Origin: Druceiella hillmani
Lineage: Eukaryota; Arthropoda; Insecta; Lepidoptera; Hepialidae
Assembly: GCA_039881145.1 (NCBI GenBank)
Contig: JAYKKI010000076.1
Location: 9,541,001-9,605,000 of the forward strand
Direction: 5' to 3'
DNA length: 64,000 nucleotides
Below the pieces are notes generated by a model. It made no database searches and was not told where the DNA came from. It saw nothing but the letters and a program-made list of their open reading frames with translations. Positions 24,498 through 37,399 of the stretch are shown piece after piece. The number at the start of each line of letters is the position of its first letter. The stretch's first letter is position 1. Position numbers and translations under genes: made by a program.

Positions 24498-25890
24498 TTA
24501 TTCGTTATAACTGAAGAAATATCCTGAATACAAGGTCACACTAAATAGAAATAAGCTGTTTTCGGTCCATATCAAATCACTGGTTGATTGTTCTGTGCGT
24601 GTCGGATCGCCAATGAAATTGTTATTAATTTATTTGAAGCCAGCTGATTGTTTTTTTATAATTTATTGTTCCTTGCTTTTCACTGTAAACGAGTTATTAG
24701 AATTTATTGCTGGATATTTTCGATTTCCACTATTATCACAAATATACCATTTAAATGAAATTGTCGTTAATATTGAAAAAAATATACTATTCAAATTTTG
24801 AAGGAGACAGTAAAATTTTGAAACTTTTTAGTTGGTTTACAGTACAAATATGTAATTGTTTAACAAAAGAAGGCGACGAGGAGAAAGAATGGATTATTAA
24901 TTCGTTTTTGAAGACATTTACCACGATTTGGGCCTTTGATTAACCTTGATACTTCGGAAGAAGTGCAAAAAGGTGTGTTAAAATAATATTTTACGTCTAT
25001 AAAAATGTTCCCATGAAGGACTTCATATTTTATACATCTGGTGGTCTTCATATTTTATATATAGCTGGTGTAAATGGCATAAAAGCGAAGTGTATACAAT
25101 TTTTTAGCCAAGATTAACCGTCACTTAACCAATAAGTTTAAATTAAAGTACAATCATTATATGAGAATTTAATGAAAGAAAATTTATTAAGGCCATTTGA
25201 CTGGTTAAAAACTTAAAATAGGAAGGAAATATTTTCACTCAGCCAAAAAACAGTAATTTAAATTTTTAAAAAAATTTTTATAAATTTCTTTAAAACTATT
25301 TTATAAGTAATACACACAATGGATATTAAAGTAAGGCTCGATACACATAAGTATATGAAGAAAATAATGCTTACCGGATTACTCGTTCTAAGCAAGGATG
25401 GCATTGATGTCAAAAGAGGAAGTTGATAAACATTTTTAAAAAATTGGAAAAAAATAGTATGAGCAAAATATAGGTTTTTTACAAGGTATATAAAAATAAA
25501 ATTATAATAAAGTACAGCATATCAAAAATGTGCCAACTTCTTTAATAACATTTGTGGGAAAATCACACGTTAAATGTAATGTGAAAGGCGTTTTTGAAGC
25601 AGACTTTTTCAATCTGCTAATTTGATAATTTTTTAAAAACCATAATTGAATAATTTTTTATAAACCATTTTGTTTAAACAAATTTATTTTTTCACTCCAT
25701 GTTCCTGAACATTGAACCAATAGGTTAATAAGGGCGTCGTATTTACTATTTTTCTACTCCTCAAATGTAGAAATTTCAATGAAAATAAAAGTTTCCTTAT
25801 GAGACGTTGCTATTTATTCAAAGTATTAATTTTTGTTTATTTTTATTAATAAAAGAACCAAAACCTTCTTTACTATATTTTTTTCAGATG
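24498..25890. other. Upstream region of peptide copy 3
   Basis: Homologous to 5004-6390 with many small indels. Open frames of 62-68 codons on either strand are not consistent across copies. No gene supported. Confidence 0.45.
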
Positions 25891-26893
25891 GTTATGACTA
25901 AAGTCAGGGTGGGACAAGTGGACCACATACATTTATTCCAGCGTTCACTTTCCACTTAAGGAAAGCGATAGTATATTAATATTCATTATTAAAAATTGTA
26001 CAATTTACAAATTAAACGAAAATAAATATGCTTTTTGATTATTTAAAGACCATATTTGTCCATAGGTGTAACTTTCTTATATGATTTATCAACTAGGTAA
26101 AATTGTCATATCTATACAAAGCAAGTTTTTATATGGACAATGCTTGATAACATAATTAATTGAATATATATATATTTAAATAAAACGTATTATTTTTCGA
26201 ATTTATTTTAACATTTCCGCAACCTCCAACCAAAGCTTAGAAAATATGAGAATTATATAAGCTCTAGCCGCTGAATAGCCGAAATAGTGACTATGAAATA
26301 TTATTATTATTATAAGATAAAAGTATGTCCAATAGAGATTATTTGACAGCATGCAAAACAATCAACAATCCCGTGAAAATTTGCAAAAAAATAAAAAAGT
26401 GTAATAAAAATATATCCATCATCTATACTTATCGAATATTTTCCTATCAAATCCATTTTGATTAAGCAGTATTTAAGAAGTGTTCTGTGAGTACAGTTAC
26501 ATGAATGATATACCGCATAAAAATCGGCTAAGACTTCTCGAATTTTTGGCTAAAGAGATTTTCTGCTTGGTAATAATTAAAAATATCTGGTAACATAATT
26601 TTTATTTCGCCATTTATTTGAATCTGTGATATGCAATGTACGATAATTACAGTATTAGAGTAAACAAATTGTATACCACTTTATTGACCACAACGTCGAT
26701 AAGACAATTGTGTTTTTTACTTAAAGGAAGAACTACCTCCATAGCAAGAAATATAATTTTATAAAAATAAAGATACGATAAAGATTACCGCAGTTGGAAA
26801 AATTTAGAATTAATTTCAATTTAATTATGTAAAAATATTTTCAATAATTCTAATATTCCACTTGAGATCTATAATGACACATTTTAATTAAAG

Positions 26894-26896
<3 letters not shown>

Positions 26897-26946
<50 letters not shown>
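26897..26946. repeat. (TA)n microsatellite in block B
   Basis: About 50 bp pure TA; the copy in unit 4 is at 42034-42085. Confidence 0.95.
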
Positions 26947-26949
<3 letters not shown>

Positions 26950-29084
26950 AATTAGATATGTTACCAATCATGTAGAAACTTGTCTTATTTTGATATGACA
27001 ATTTTACCTAGTTAATAAATTGCTTATGAATTAAAAGACGTTGAAGAGATAAGATCCAACCCAAATCATGGGTTTATTGTGGATTAATAAGTAAGCAAGA
27101 AATGACGAGCACTTGTCTAAAAAAATTATAAAAATATAATTCAATCAATAATGTAATTTTGTAACGTCGGAGAAAAAAATAAAAATTAACCGAACGAATA
27201 TTATTACAAAATATCATTACTCCAATATTAATTGACATTTGTCCACCAGACAAGCTTATAATTCAAAGGTAATCTGAAAATAATTTAATTAGATTATAAC
27301 CAGGTGGCAAAAACTGAGATTAAAAAATCTCTGTATATTTCTTTAATATCGCTTGCTTTGTAATTGGTCAGCGTTTTTTTTATTAGTTTTAACGCTAATA
27401 AAAAATGTAAAGTTTGTTGTACAGGTTAAATAAAGTAACCCAGTTATTATTTTCATTCACAGTGACTCCAGTTTTATTTGTAGGTATTTTAAGATAAGCC
27501 TCATTGCGTTGCAAATTTCTAGTAAAACTTAATTTCAAAATTGATATTTGTCGTGTACATTTAAACTTATACTGGTACGTTTAAATTTACATGTGACACT
27601 TTTGCAAAGTAATCCATTTATTTCATTTTTTTTAAAGAAATGTTGTGCTGTTATTTTCCATTTGACAATTAAACAGATATAAGTGGATATGTAAAGTGAA
27701 ACCACTAGTTGTAGTCACTTCAGGAATTTTTTTTATTTAGACTGTTTAATAATTGTTCAGGTCTTTTCTTCAAACTTTAAAATACAATCTCTCTGACCCA
27801 GCTTCATATAAATACATGTTAGTGGATAGACATTGACAGTGTTTGAACTACTTTTTTATATACAACGTTACGTGTCCCTCCACCACCTTCCCGTACGAAA
27901 GATAACAACTGTCTATACGGAAATCATTAAACCATTCTAATGTTACGTAATCGATCAAGGTATATTATGTACATCAGCAACGTTAATGTTCGGTATTGTG
28001 CTTTGTTAATGGTAATAGAAAATCATAGTTTTAGAGTACTTTAAAGTCCGTAAAATATTACGAACTGGGGTGTTCATCGCACCGACAGGTTTACTCACTC
28101 AAAACACTCTTCTTAAATTTAAACAATATAATAATTTTATTTTAAATAAATGTATGAAACGATGGGCACACTAAATTTCGTGACATTTTCTATAACGTAT
28201 TTCATTTAAATACTCCTTAGTAGCGTGACATTTTCTATAGTTATTGAAATTTTTCGTTCCTTTTCTTTTTCCTTGAGATCTTATTACACTTGTATTTTAC
28301 AATTTATACTTTCGATACAACTGAGTATTTTCCGTCGTTACATTTATCGTAATAGTACTCCGGAGATGTTATGCGTAATATTGTTACATTTAATTACAAA
28401 TCATGCTAAATACTTTATTCAAATAAGATCTAATCATATATACGTTAAAATACTTGATTTTAAAATAACATTCGAAATACTAATATCCTGTAGGCACTAT
28501 TTAAATAAATTATACCAATTTCACTTTTTACCATTTCCTTGACCTACTTTCGGATTTACTAATTATTTTAGTGAGTATTTAGTATTAAACTCTGAATTTT
28601 CACTAACTTTTCTTAATAATTAAATGGAAAATGGAGAACCTAATATTTCCAAATGTTTATTTTTTCATAGCCTCTAAAACAATTAAACTTTTTAAGACGT
28701 AAAAGAAAGAGTATTGAACTAACATCTGACTTTAAATAATTTGATGTTGCCGTAAAAGCAAAACAAAAAAATATCTTAAAACTTTAAAATAATTTTTATT
28801 AGAGAATTTAATATTAAAAATATTGCTTTGCTTGAACTTTCCTCAAAAACTTTTTTGTATCTCATTGCACAATAATTACATAATAATTTATTACACAATA
28901 ATTACGCCTGTTGAATTTAATTTTTTTTTTTGCTTTATGTGTAGCTTTGCTTAATTGATTGTTGCGTATTTTCAGTTACTTCCACACGACCAATTCCAAT
29001 GAAATTTTATAAAAATGTTCAGTCTGTATGGATAATTTATAATAATTTCAAATTCTGATCCATAACTTCAGACATTTCAGAGTT

Positions 29085-29492
29085 ATTGTCAACCTAAACT
29101 TTAAGGCTTGAAAATCTACTAGTTTTAAGTTAGTATTGCCGGTATCAAGCACTTGGTAATTTAAAATCAAATGCCAACCACTCAGACCTTATGTTATGGG
29201 AGTAATGTCAGCCTAAACCTTGATACTACAAGATTTGCTGGTTTTAAATATGGATTTAGAACACAGACTATATCATTAAACTCCGTGTGCCAACTATTCA
29301 TGTACTGATTCTGTGGGGGCACTCCCTCCCTAAACCGTGGATTCGAGGATTTGCTGGTTTTAAATTATTATTTTGGATCGCAAGCAAATACTTTGCTGCC
29401 ACTACTATTTCCAGTTTCTCGCTCATAATTTGACAGTGATACAGCCTGTCTAAACCTTGTGATCTAACGATTTTCTGGTTTTTATTTGAGAA
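29085..29492. repeat. Four degenerate tandem repeats of about 115 bp
   Basis: Successive segments begin near 29085, 29204, 29318 and 29435 and share (g)cctaaac.tt.., then gatttgctggttttaaat, then gccaactattca-like ends. Similarity between neighbours is only moderate, so the array is old. Homologous arrays are at 44391-44745 (one unit partly deleted) and 60985-61395. Confidence 0.65.
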
Positions 29493-30280
29493 AGTAAGTT
29501 ACAAGAATTGACTCAAGTCAATGAATTTCGGATTCCATAATGATGCAATTACCATGATTTGGTCGCCATAGTGAAGGTAAAAATGATACGTTGCTTGTGA
29601 TACACTATTCAAGTTAAGAAAGTTTGCGTCCTTTTCAACTATCAGCCATCAACCCACATTAGTAATAGTTTAAAAATAATCCGATTAAACGCCTAGCATT
29701 TCGCAATTTACGCGTGCCTAAAATTCAAGCTCCCGCAACATTCCCTTGAACGGGATCAACGTAATAAAATCAGACTGAACAAATAAAACACATTATAAAT
29801 ATCAAAATAAAATAAAGGTAAAACTAGTTTATAACTTAAGTGGATCCACTTTAAAATCGGTAATGTACTAAATGCTTTAAAAATAATTATAAGTTAAGAT
29901 CTGGGGCTTAGATCAAACGATAATAAAATAGTAACGTGACTTTACTAGAAAACTTTCTTCCATTTAAACTTGGAAATCATATTTTGCTGCTTAATATTAT
30001 TGCCACATTATAAGACATAATAAATTAAAAACAACTATTCAATGTAACAGTAAGATTTGATGACTTAAAAATATTTTCATAAAAATGACATATTTACAAG
30101 TGTTACACATTAATAGAATTATTGAAATTAACTGGTATTAATATATATATAGCATACTGCCGATACCCCAGCAACACATAAAATATTTTTTTAAACTTGT
30201 GATGTCACACTTAAATCCTAAGGAATCTGGGCGCTATTTTGCTTACTTGTCGAGTGCTTACAGCGCTGAGCAGCCTGCAC

Positions 30281-30385
30281 TCTATTAAGTCAATAGTATT
30301 ATCTATTAGGTCAATAGTACTGTTTATTAAGTCTATTAAGTCAATAGTGTCGTCTATTATGTCAATTAAGTCAATAGTATTATCA
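30281..30385. repeat. Minisatellite tattaagtcaatagt, 21- and 30-bp units
   Basis: Units of 21, 21, 30 and 30 bp built from tattaagtcaatagtattrtc. All lengths are multiples of three, so both strands stay open: the minus strand reads repeated TIDLID, the plus strand KSIVLSI-like. Copies at 45592-45695 and 62618-62730. Confidence 0.75.
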
Positions 30386-31484
30386 AAATTACAACAAAAA
30401 ATGAGTTCCGCGCGCACCATTAACATCAGTCGCTGTCGTGACCATCTTTGTATATTCCTAATGTAACATTAGCACTAATTTCAATCAGTGCAATCTAATA
30501 AATAACTGTAATATTTACGACAGATCGAGGATTTGTTACAATTAATTTCTGTAACATTAAGATAACTGTATCACGATAATTCTGCACCATTTATATAAGG
30601 ATTAATATTGTAAAATATTTCTAAACAGTTTTTCTCTGGGTCTGACAGAATTCACTATAAAATAACGAGAGTAACTCTTAACATAAGCTAATTTATTAAT
30701 AAACAATTTATTTTTTATAAACTTTTTCATAGCCAATTCGGTGAAACGTGACAATATTAATATATATATTACCACATTAAATATAGCAGTGACCAGAAAT
30801 CTAATGTCGTTTGTATTTCATGCGAGAACTTGACAACAGGAGTATATATTAATGTTAATATTATTGATAATTCACGGTTATTAACACGGGGCTTAAAGTT
30901 TGGCCATACTGCCCGTGTTGCGTAACTTGAATAATGGAATAGCAAGCTTTGAAATTTTTTCTTTGAAAAAATATAAAATATATTGATTCAAACATCACAT
31001 CTAGTTGTAAAAGTAAAATTACTTAAATTATTTGTTATTTTGACAAATCTCGAGCACCCGGCAATTTTTTTTTTGTTTACTTATTTCATTTCTTATGTAT
31101 TTTGATCCTTCTCGTCGAGAAAGGATGTAGCTAATATACTTTCTGATTGCGTGATTTGTTTTTTTGGTGTACAACTAATGATACAATAAGAAAATTTTCT
31201 TCTATTGTATAATAACTTGTTTTATGCGCCTTTAGTTTCATATATTTTTTTCTTTACATTGTTAAATTTCAAGTCGGCAGACGAAAGCAAAAGTGAAGGA
31301 CTTTGTAAGTTTCCATTTTTTTTCCTTTATTTTGAGTAACTGAATGAAGAATTTGAATGTAAATTTCAAATTAAAATGTAATTTTAATTTTACTAAGAGA
31401 AAATATGTCGAGTCGAAAATATTAAATTAGCACCATCTATAAATCGCATAATGCCGTAAACTCTTTCATATCTATACTGTAAGA

Positions 31485-31534
31485 AGCATTGTTATTTTTC
31501 AGTTATGGAAATATAACTAAAAAATAACGATGCT
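31485..31534. repeat. Inverted repeat, 22-bp arms
   Basis: Arms agcattgttatttttcagttat and its near-perfect complement around a 6-nt loop ggaaat; two mismatches. The copy at 47058-47107 is perfect. Confidence 0.7.
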
Positions 31535-32945
31535 AATAAAAATATAAATAAATAATTTTTATTTGTCTTCTATATAAAAATAACTTTATTGATTGTAACC
31601 TGTTAATAAGATTAAAAAACAAATCATTAAATAAATGTCAATAGGTTTTAGAGATCCCTAAATTTTTGATGTTAGGATTTTTTCAACTATCCATGACAAA
31701 TATATATAATTGTAATTCATAATTATATATCAAAGCCAAATACACTTGTTTACAAGAGATGTTTCGTTTCCTTTCTACAAAAGAAAATCCGATGAAATAA
31801 TTTTACGAGTACGATAAATTTACGACTAATTAGAAATTTCCCAAAATAATTGTAATTCGTCGTTGCGTTGATTCACATTGGCGAAAAACACAAGTAATTT
31901 TAGGTTGTAACTAGAATACTAAATAATACATTGGCTTTTTATAGACCTTTACATTTCAAGTAAAATTTTGAAATGTAAAATCAATTTCTTTACACAAAAT
32001 TTCATCTTGAAACGGTCAATGTAAAAACTCACCCATCTAGGTAATACTAAATATGCGCACCGACAATAAAGTTGTCAACAATCAAACTCCGTGCACCTTC
32101 CGCTTCGATGTACAACATAAAAGAAATATCATCTCACAAAAAGCACTAGAAACATTGCGATTTATTATTTGTCGTTGGTAATACAAAAAAATCACCTTAG
32201 TTAAATGTCGATATAAAATGAGAAAAATGGACGAAATTCAAATAAAATGTAGTCATCTCTTTGGCTATTGTGTAAACAATTTTCTTTATCGTTATTTATT
32301 GCGGGAAAACTCATCAATGTAACAGGTCATAGTCCTTTATTTATCTTCCTTTTATGTGAAATGCAGGCGTAGATATACATTATTCCTAGTGATGTGAATA
32401 AACGAGTATTTTTGAAGATCCAACTTCAAATGTTACCTTACATTGTTAAGCATAGAAGTAAATATTGAATATTTTGTTTCCAAGTCGCCAGTCCAGATCA
32501 CTGCAAATAAGGAAGTCATTTTTTTGTATTTATTCAGCTACAGTAAAACTTTTATAAATCTCTACGATTTAAATAAACTAATTTAAGGGCTTAACGCTGG
32601 AGGGCAAATATTTGCTGAATGAAACCAAATTTAGAATAATGAAAGATTATAATAACATATAATTAAGAGTAAATTTTAAAAAATCCTTTGATAAATATAA
32701 AATTAAGTTGCTAAAACCAAAAAATAAAAATTAAAATCAATTAAATTTTATTTAAATTATTAAATAAAATAATTTCCAAATAAAATTTTTCAGAAATAAA
32801 AATAATGGTATTATGTGCCCATTTCGGAAGAAATAGGAGAGTTTCTCAAAAATTTATAAAATTTTGAATTTAAATAGAAACCAGTGGGTTGAAATCAAAT
32901 TTTTTAAAAATAGAGTTAAAATCAGTTGAGGTAATTACTTTTTTT

Positions 32946-33190
32946 GCGTGATGTAGTATTATTTCTACTATAAAATATAAACTACGTGATGTAGTATTGT
33001 TTCTACTTTCTTTAATTTTATTATCGCGACCTAGGTTTCGTTGTATTTCAATATCTTCCGGTGGGCTATATTAGATCTATCTTTGCTAATAGCCCACCTG
33101 AAGATGTTGTAATACAGCGAAACCTAGGTCGTGGTAAAGAAATTAAAGAAAGTAGAAACAATACTACATCACGTAGTTTCATTTAATTGT
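32946..33190. repeat. Palindromic element, near full length
   Basis: Starts with a short extra fragment gcgtgatgtagtattatttc, then a left arm, a centre around ttagatctatctttgctaat and a right arm ending tttcatttaattgtaattac. The sequence gtaattac is found on both sides and may be the target-site duplication. Present at the same place in unit 4 (48550-48797). Confidence 0.8.
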
Positions 33191-33366
33191 AATTACGTCC
33201 AATAATATAAAAAGGACCAAATTCGAGAATTTTTTTTTGGAATTTTCTTTATAAAAAAGGTTACTAAAGATTCAATTCAACTATGATTTCAAAGTTGACA
33301 AGTAAGTATGAATACAGAGTACACACATGTATATGTTTTTGTTAATTTTAAGTTATAATTTTTGCC

Positions 33367-33707
33367 AAAAAATGACACTAAGCTTTTTGACTCTATATTT
33401 CATGCTGTATTTGAAACATTCCCATATCTTTCAAAAAAGTTTGAACAAAAAAACTAAAGAAATTCAACTTATGAGTTTTAGTTTCAAATTACGATATCTG
33501 AAAAAATTTGGATTAATTGCATCCGATCTTAATGTGCATTCTATATTATTATTTTTATCCAAGGATTCTTGACTATAGACAGGATACTAAAACCTCATAG
33601 AACGTTATCAAGGCTCAATCACTCACTTTTATATATTATGATAGCTAGACGAAACGTATTGAAAACGTCTCTCGGTAAAGCATAGATAAGGTCAAGAAAA
33701 GCGCAAT
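33367..33707. other. Distal upstream segment of unit 3
   Basis: Rejoins the sequence of 6400-6745 after block B. A plus-strand frame of 81 codons (33327-33572) overlaps it but is not conserved in length. Nothing else seen. Confidence 0.4.
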
Positions 33708-33770
33708 ATGGATGCTAGCGGACGTCAACCCCGTCGAGTAGGTATAGTTTTTCTCAAACGGCAGCAACAT
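33708..33770 (+). CDS. Exon-like island E4, partial
   Basis: Identical at protein level to E1 (MDASGRQPRRVGIVFLKRQQ then H) and followed by a consensus GTAAGT donor. It lies beyond block B, about 9.2 kb from the copy 3 TATA box, so a tight divergent promoter with the peptide gene is not a fixed arrangement. Confidence 0.4.
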
Positions 33771-34029
33771 GTAAGTACCCATATCTTACAAATGAAAATT
33801 TTCAAAAAAAAGTCAAGAAAAAAAATTTATTTCAAATTCAGATATTATAAAAAATTATTTTAAATATATTTTTATGACCCATTTCATTTTCACGATGCAA
33901 GGTCAAAAAAAGAACTTTCAACAAGCAATTTTAAGATATTAATTTAATTAAATTTAAAATATAATTAAGAAATGCATTTTTTAAGCAACCTATCGAAAAG
34001 TAACGAAATATTTTTATTCAATTTCTAAT

Positions 34030-34034
<5 letters not shown>

Positions 34035-34111
<77 letters not shown>

Positions 34112-34122
34112 ATGTATATATG

Positions 34123-34170
<48 letters not shown>

Positions 34171-34181
34171 TGTATATATAT
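34035..34181. repeat. (TA)n microsatellite
   Basis: About 145 bp of TA with GTGTGTATG and GTATAT interruptions; the long TG tail seen in units 1 and 2 is nearly absent. Right of it the palindromic element is also absent (empty site near 34360). Confidence 0.95.
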
Positions 34182-34189
34182 CTAAAGGT

Positions 34190-36595
34190 CACAAAAACGA
34201 ACACGAACGAATTGCACTTTTTTTACTATTTGCCGAATCTTAATATAATTAGTATAATTGATTTATGAATCACGAGTACGCTGTACAATGTGTGTCTAGC
34301 GAGGTTAGTAATAAAAGAGGATATAACCCTTTCTCTATGATTATTAAGATTTTAATAGAATTTTTTTTTATCTATTAAAACAAAACAAAATAGCAGTATT
34401 TCTTATTTCATAATATTTCAACAGCTATAGAGAAGCATTCCTCATTATCACATTTTGGTCTTACAATGGCATCAACTGTTACTATCGTGCTTGTTTCTTC
34501 TTACATAGATCATATTTTTTCTTTCTGTGCCTATCAGAAACTCATTTTATTTCAGGATCGACGTCTATTGCTTTATCTTGTTCATTTATTATATACTCTT
34601 TTTACGTTTTTTTCATTTTCCTTTTTTTTCTATAACCTTAGACCGTAATGCCAATTCTCTTAATCGTAATATAAAACTGCTATCTTGAGAAAGTGGAGTT
34701 AAATACCGTGATCCTTGATAAACCTTATAACGAACTCTTTCATATATGTCACCATAGAACTTTGCATGTCTCGATTTATATTACCTTGTATAACACATAA
34801 CTAGAGAGTTATGACAAGATTGTTGCAGTTAAGTTTTAGATTTTGCCAAAATTGCATAAATTTTTGACAACTCTATTCGCAAATTCTCGGCCTTTATAAT
34901 TTTATAGTATGCAGGTAATTACATTAATACCAAATATAGATAATATAGAAATACCTTGCACATTCTTCGGCAATTTTAAGACGTAAATAAAGTAACTTTA
35001 CCAATTTTGTAATTTGGTCCAGCTATACTAAATTAAATTTATACTTTAGGTGGGCATTTTTATGTATTTAAATTAGGTCGACCTGACTGCCATAATATAT
35101 ATCTTTTAATTAAGAGGAACTTTAAAACAAGGCCTCGCTTAGTAGTACTTTACTTCATTCGGCGTAATTTATATGTTGAAGATAAAATATGTTGGCTTTG
35201 GAGGTTATATGGATTGTATTAGCTTAATACATATTTTATGCTATTTCAACCATTCAATTACTTCCACCGTATCCCACAGTTAAATGTATTTTATAAAGAA
35301 TATCAAGAGAGGTTTCAATCTTAATATCACACTTGAGAATTTTCAGGTTTTATACGTTTCGTAGCTCTTTTGACTATTTTAACTTCTTACATACTATGCA
35401 CTGTAATACTTAGTGAAATAAGATTTGGTGTAAGGTTGAACTACTGACAAATTTTTCATTAAAAGTCAACTTCGTGGCGTTATCATGGCGTTAAGTCAGC
35501 TTCATTCGTAATTTCGATTTAAAAATATACGCGTGGGCTCAAAAGACACATACACTCATCGCAAAGCTAATAATACAATATGATTGTATGATTTGAGATA
35601 ATTTTTAAATACAGACATTAAAGATGCAACAGGTAATCGTGTTGATTCCGTAGTCTAGTAGCGTGGGCAGAAAAAATCGACGGTTGAATTCTGTTCATTA
35701 CTGAAGCATATAAAAATTGCTTAGGTCTTTGGAATGCATTCCAAACTGTGACTTAAAAAATACTTAAAAAACATATATTATACAAATATAGATAAAATGG
35801 ATTGAAGGAACAATTAAATGTGATGAATAAGATGCAAAATACTCAGTACTTACGAATTCACTTACGAATTTGTATGCGTTCACCGTTACAAGCTTCAACA
35901 AATGTATTGTGAACAATTTCGCTATAAGTTCGAGCATCTTCAAATGATTTAGTGTTGAAAATATGGAATAATAGCAAAAGTAAATGGAAAATTTTACTAC
36001 TATCACGTACTCCGTTTGTCCAAACACAGTGCAAAAAAATTTCAGTATGGTAATACATATTTGCCGACTGATTACTTTTATTTAGTGGAATGAATGATAA
36101 TAACTTGATCTGTTTAACATTTTTAACTGTATTCCGGTCTTGTTCGATTCTAAAGTAAACTTTCCTGCCATAAATAAAAATCAAGTGTAATGATAATGTT
36201 CGGTTAAAAATATTTTGATAATTCATAAATACGCCATATAGTTGACCCGACATAATAGCCATTCAAAAAAATTTTCACTTCTCAATCTGAACTTCTTAAT
36301 TCTCATATGTTCTTTCATTGCCTAATTCTTGAGTTGCATTATCATATCCTTTATATTCGTACTTATGAATGTACTTATGGTTTTTAATATAGTGCAAACT
36401 TAAATATTCAAATATAAATCAAATTTAGCAAATATATTGGACTTTACATTCATATAGCGGCACGTGCATCTGTGTATTCAAGTACACACATACCGACACA
36501 AAGAATGATGGCATTTTTAAAGATGGCTTATTTATTTGCTATTCAGGATATCAACAATTTTTGTCGATAATCATAAATTCTATATATAAGTTTAA
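34190..36595. other. Region V of unit 3
   Basis: No supported gene. Minus-strand 36262-35858 is open for 134 codons, joining the two parts that are in different frames in unit 2, and ends after …VEACNGERIQIRK. Because the joining depends on an indel that changes the intervening residues, I do not take it as the original frame. A plus-strand 60-codon frame (34466-34648) starting MASTVTIVLVSSYI is shared with 11095 and 49456 and is rich in Phe, Leu and Tyr. Confidence 0.45.
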
Positions 36596-36625
36596 AAAAA
36601 CAACTTAAGAAAGTCCAAATTTATA

Positions 36626-36631
36626 TTTATT
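36626..36631 (-). terminator. Poly(A) signal of peptide gene copy 4
   Basis: Minus-strand AATAAA about 325 bases after the stop; the 3' UTR is shorter because the tccgcacaacgaagaagtg segment is deleted. Confidence 0.45.
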
Positions 36632-36952
36632 TGTAACAATTTTTTTAATTATACAGCTTTTCTCTTATTACACAAAACTTTTAAAGTATGTCCGCAAGTG
36701 AAAAACCCAAACGGAACTTAAGAAACTATTTTGGGGATTTAATTTGTAAACTGGAACTTCTTATTCTAAATTAAGTCGACATTATATTGTGAAAACTTTT
36801 ACAACCGATACTCAAATGCGCTTAAATAATTATATTCAATTAATAACTAGTTATTTTCAGGAGAATGTGCTAAATATAATAATATTGAACCAGATGCATT
36901 TTTTAACTATTATCTTAAGGCGTGTTTTGACGGACTTTCATATATTGAGAAA

Positions 36953-37254
36953 TTAATTCATCAGTTTATAATATGCATAAGGAATCTCCACTGAGCGGAC
37001 GAATCTCTCCTGTGTTGGCACACGGTTAACCAAGAATTCACTAATGAACTGAGTAGATAGCCCAACGAGCCCGGCAATTATGAGTAAAAGAACTGAAAGA
37101 AAGTACTTATATTAATAAGTTAAATTATAGACATGTCACAAACAAAGTTTATTTTTCATTAAATTAATAATCTGAGGAACTGAAAATTAATAACTTTGAC
37201 ATTATTTCGTTGATTTTCATCATATGACACATATATACAAGTTAATGCTCGCAG

Positions 37255-37305
<51 letters not shown>

Positions 37306-37344
37306 ATATATATATATATATGTGTGTGTGTGTATATATATACT

Positions 37345-37399
<55 letters not shown>

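Larger units (their letters stand above)
25891..33366. other. Block B of unit 3
   Basis: About 7.5 kb found here, at 41003-48978 and (unfinished) from 56770, but absent from units 1 and 2, where the flanks join directly. It starts at gttatgactaaagtcaggg and ends at aaaatgacactaagc, similar short sequences that could have guided its deletion or insertion. No gene was recognised. A plus-strand frame of 105 codons (28225-28542) is not kept at equal length in the other copies. The parts I can name are the TA tract, the 115-bp repeats, the 21/30-bp minisatellite, a hairpin and a palindromic element, listed separately. Confidence 0.55.

Noticed and set aside
24860..25051. Minus-strand frame with CTSSEVSRLIKGPNRGKCLQ, also at 5358 and 39988
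   Set aside because: Antisense of the previous region; absent or interrupted in copies 2 and 5, with no conserved start.
28225..28542. 105-codon plus-strand frame in block B (also 43380, 43510 and 60135)
   Set aside because: Split into two frames in unit 4 and shortened in unit 5; the composition is that of AT-rich noise.
30281..30385. CRISPR array
   Set aside because: Repeats are contiguous, 21-30 bp, with no unique spacers, in eukaryotic DNA.
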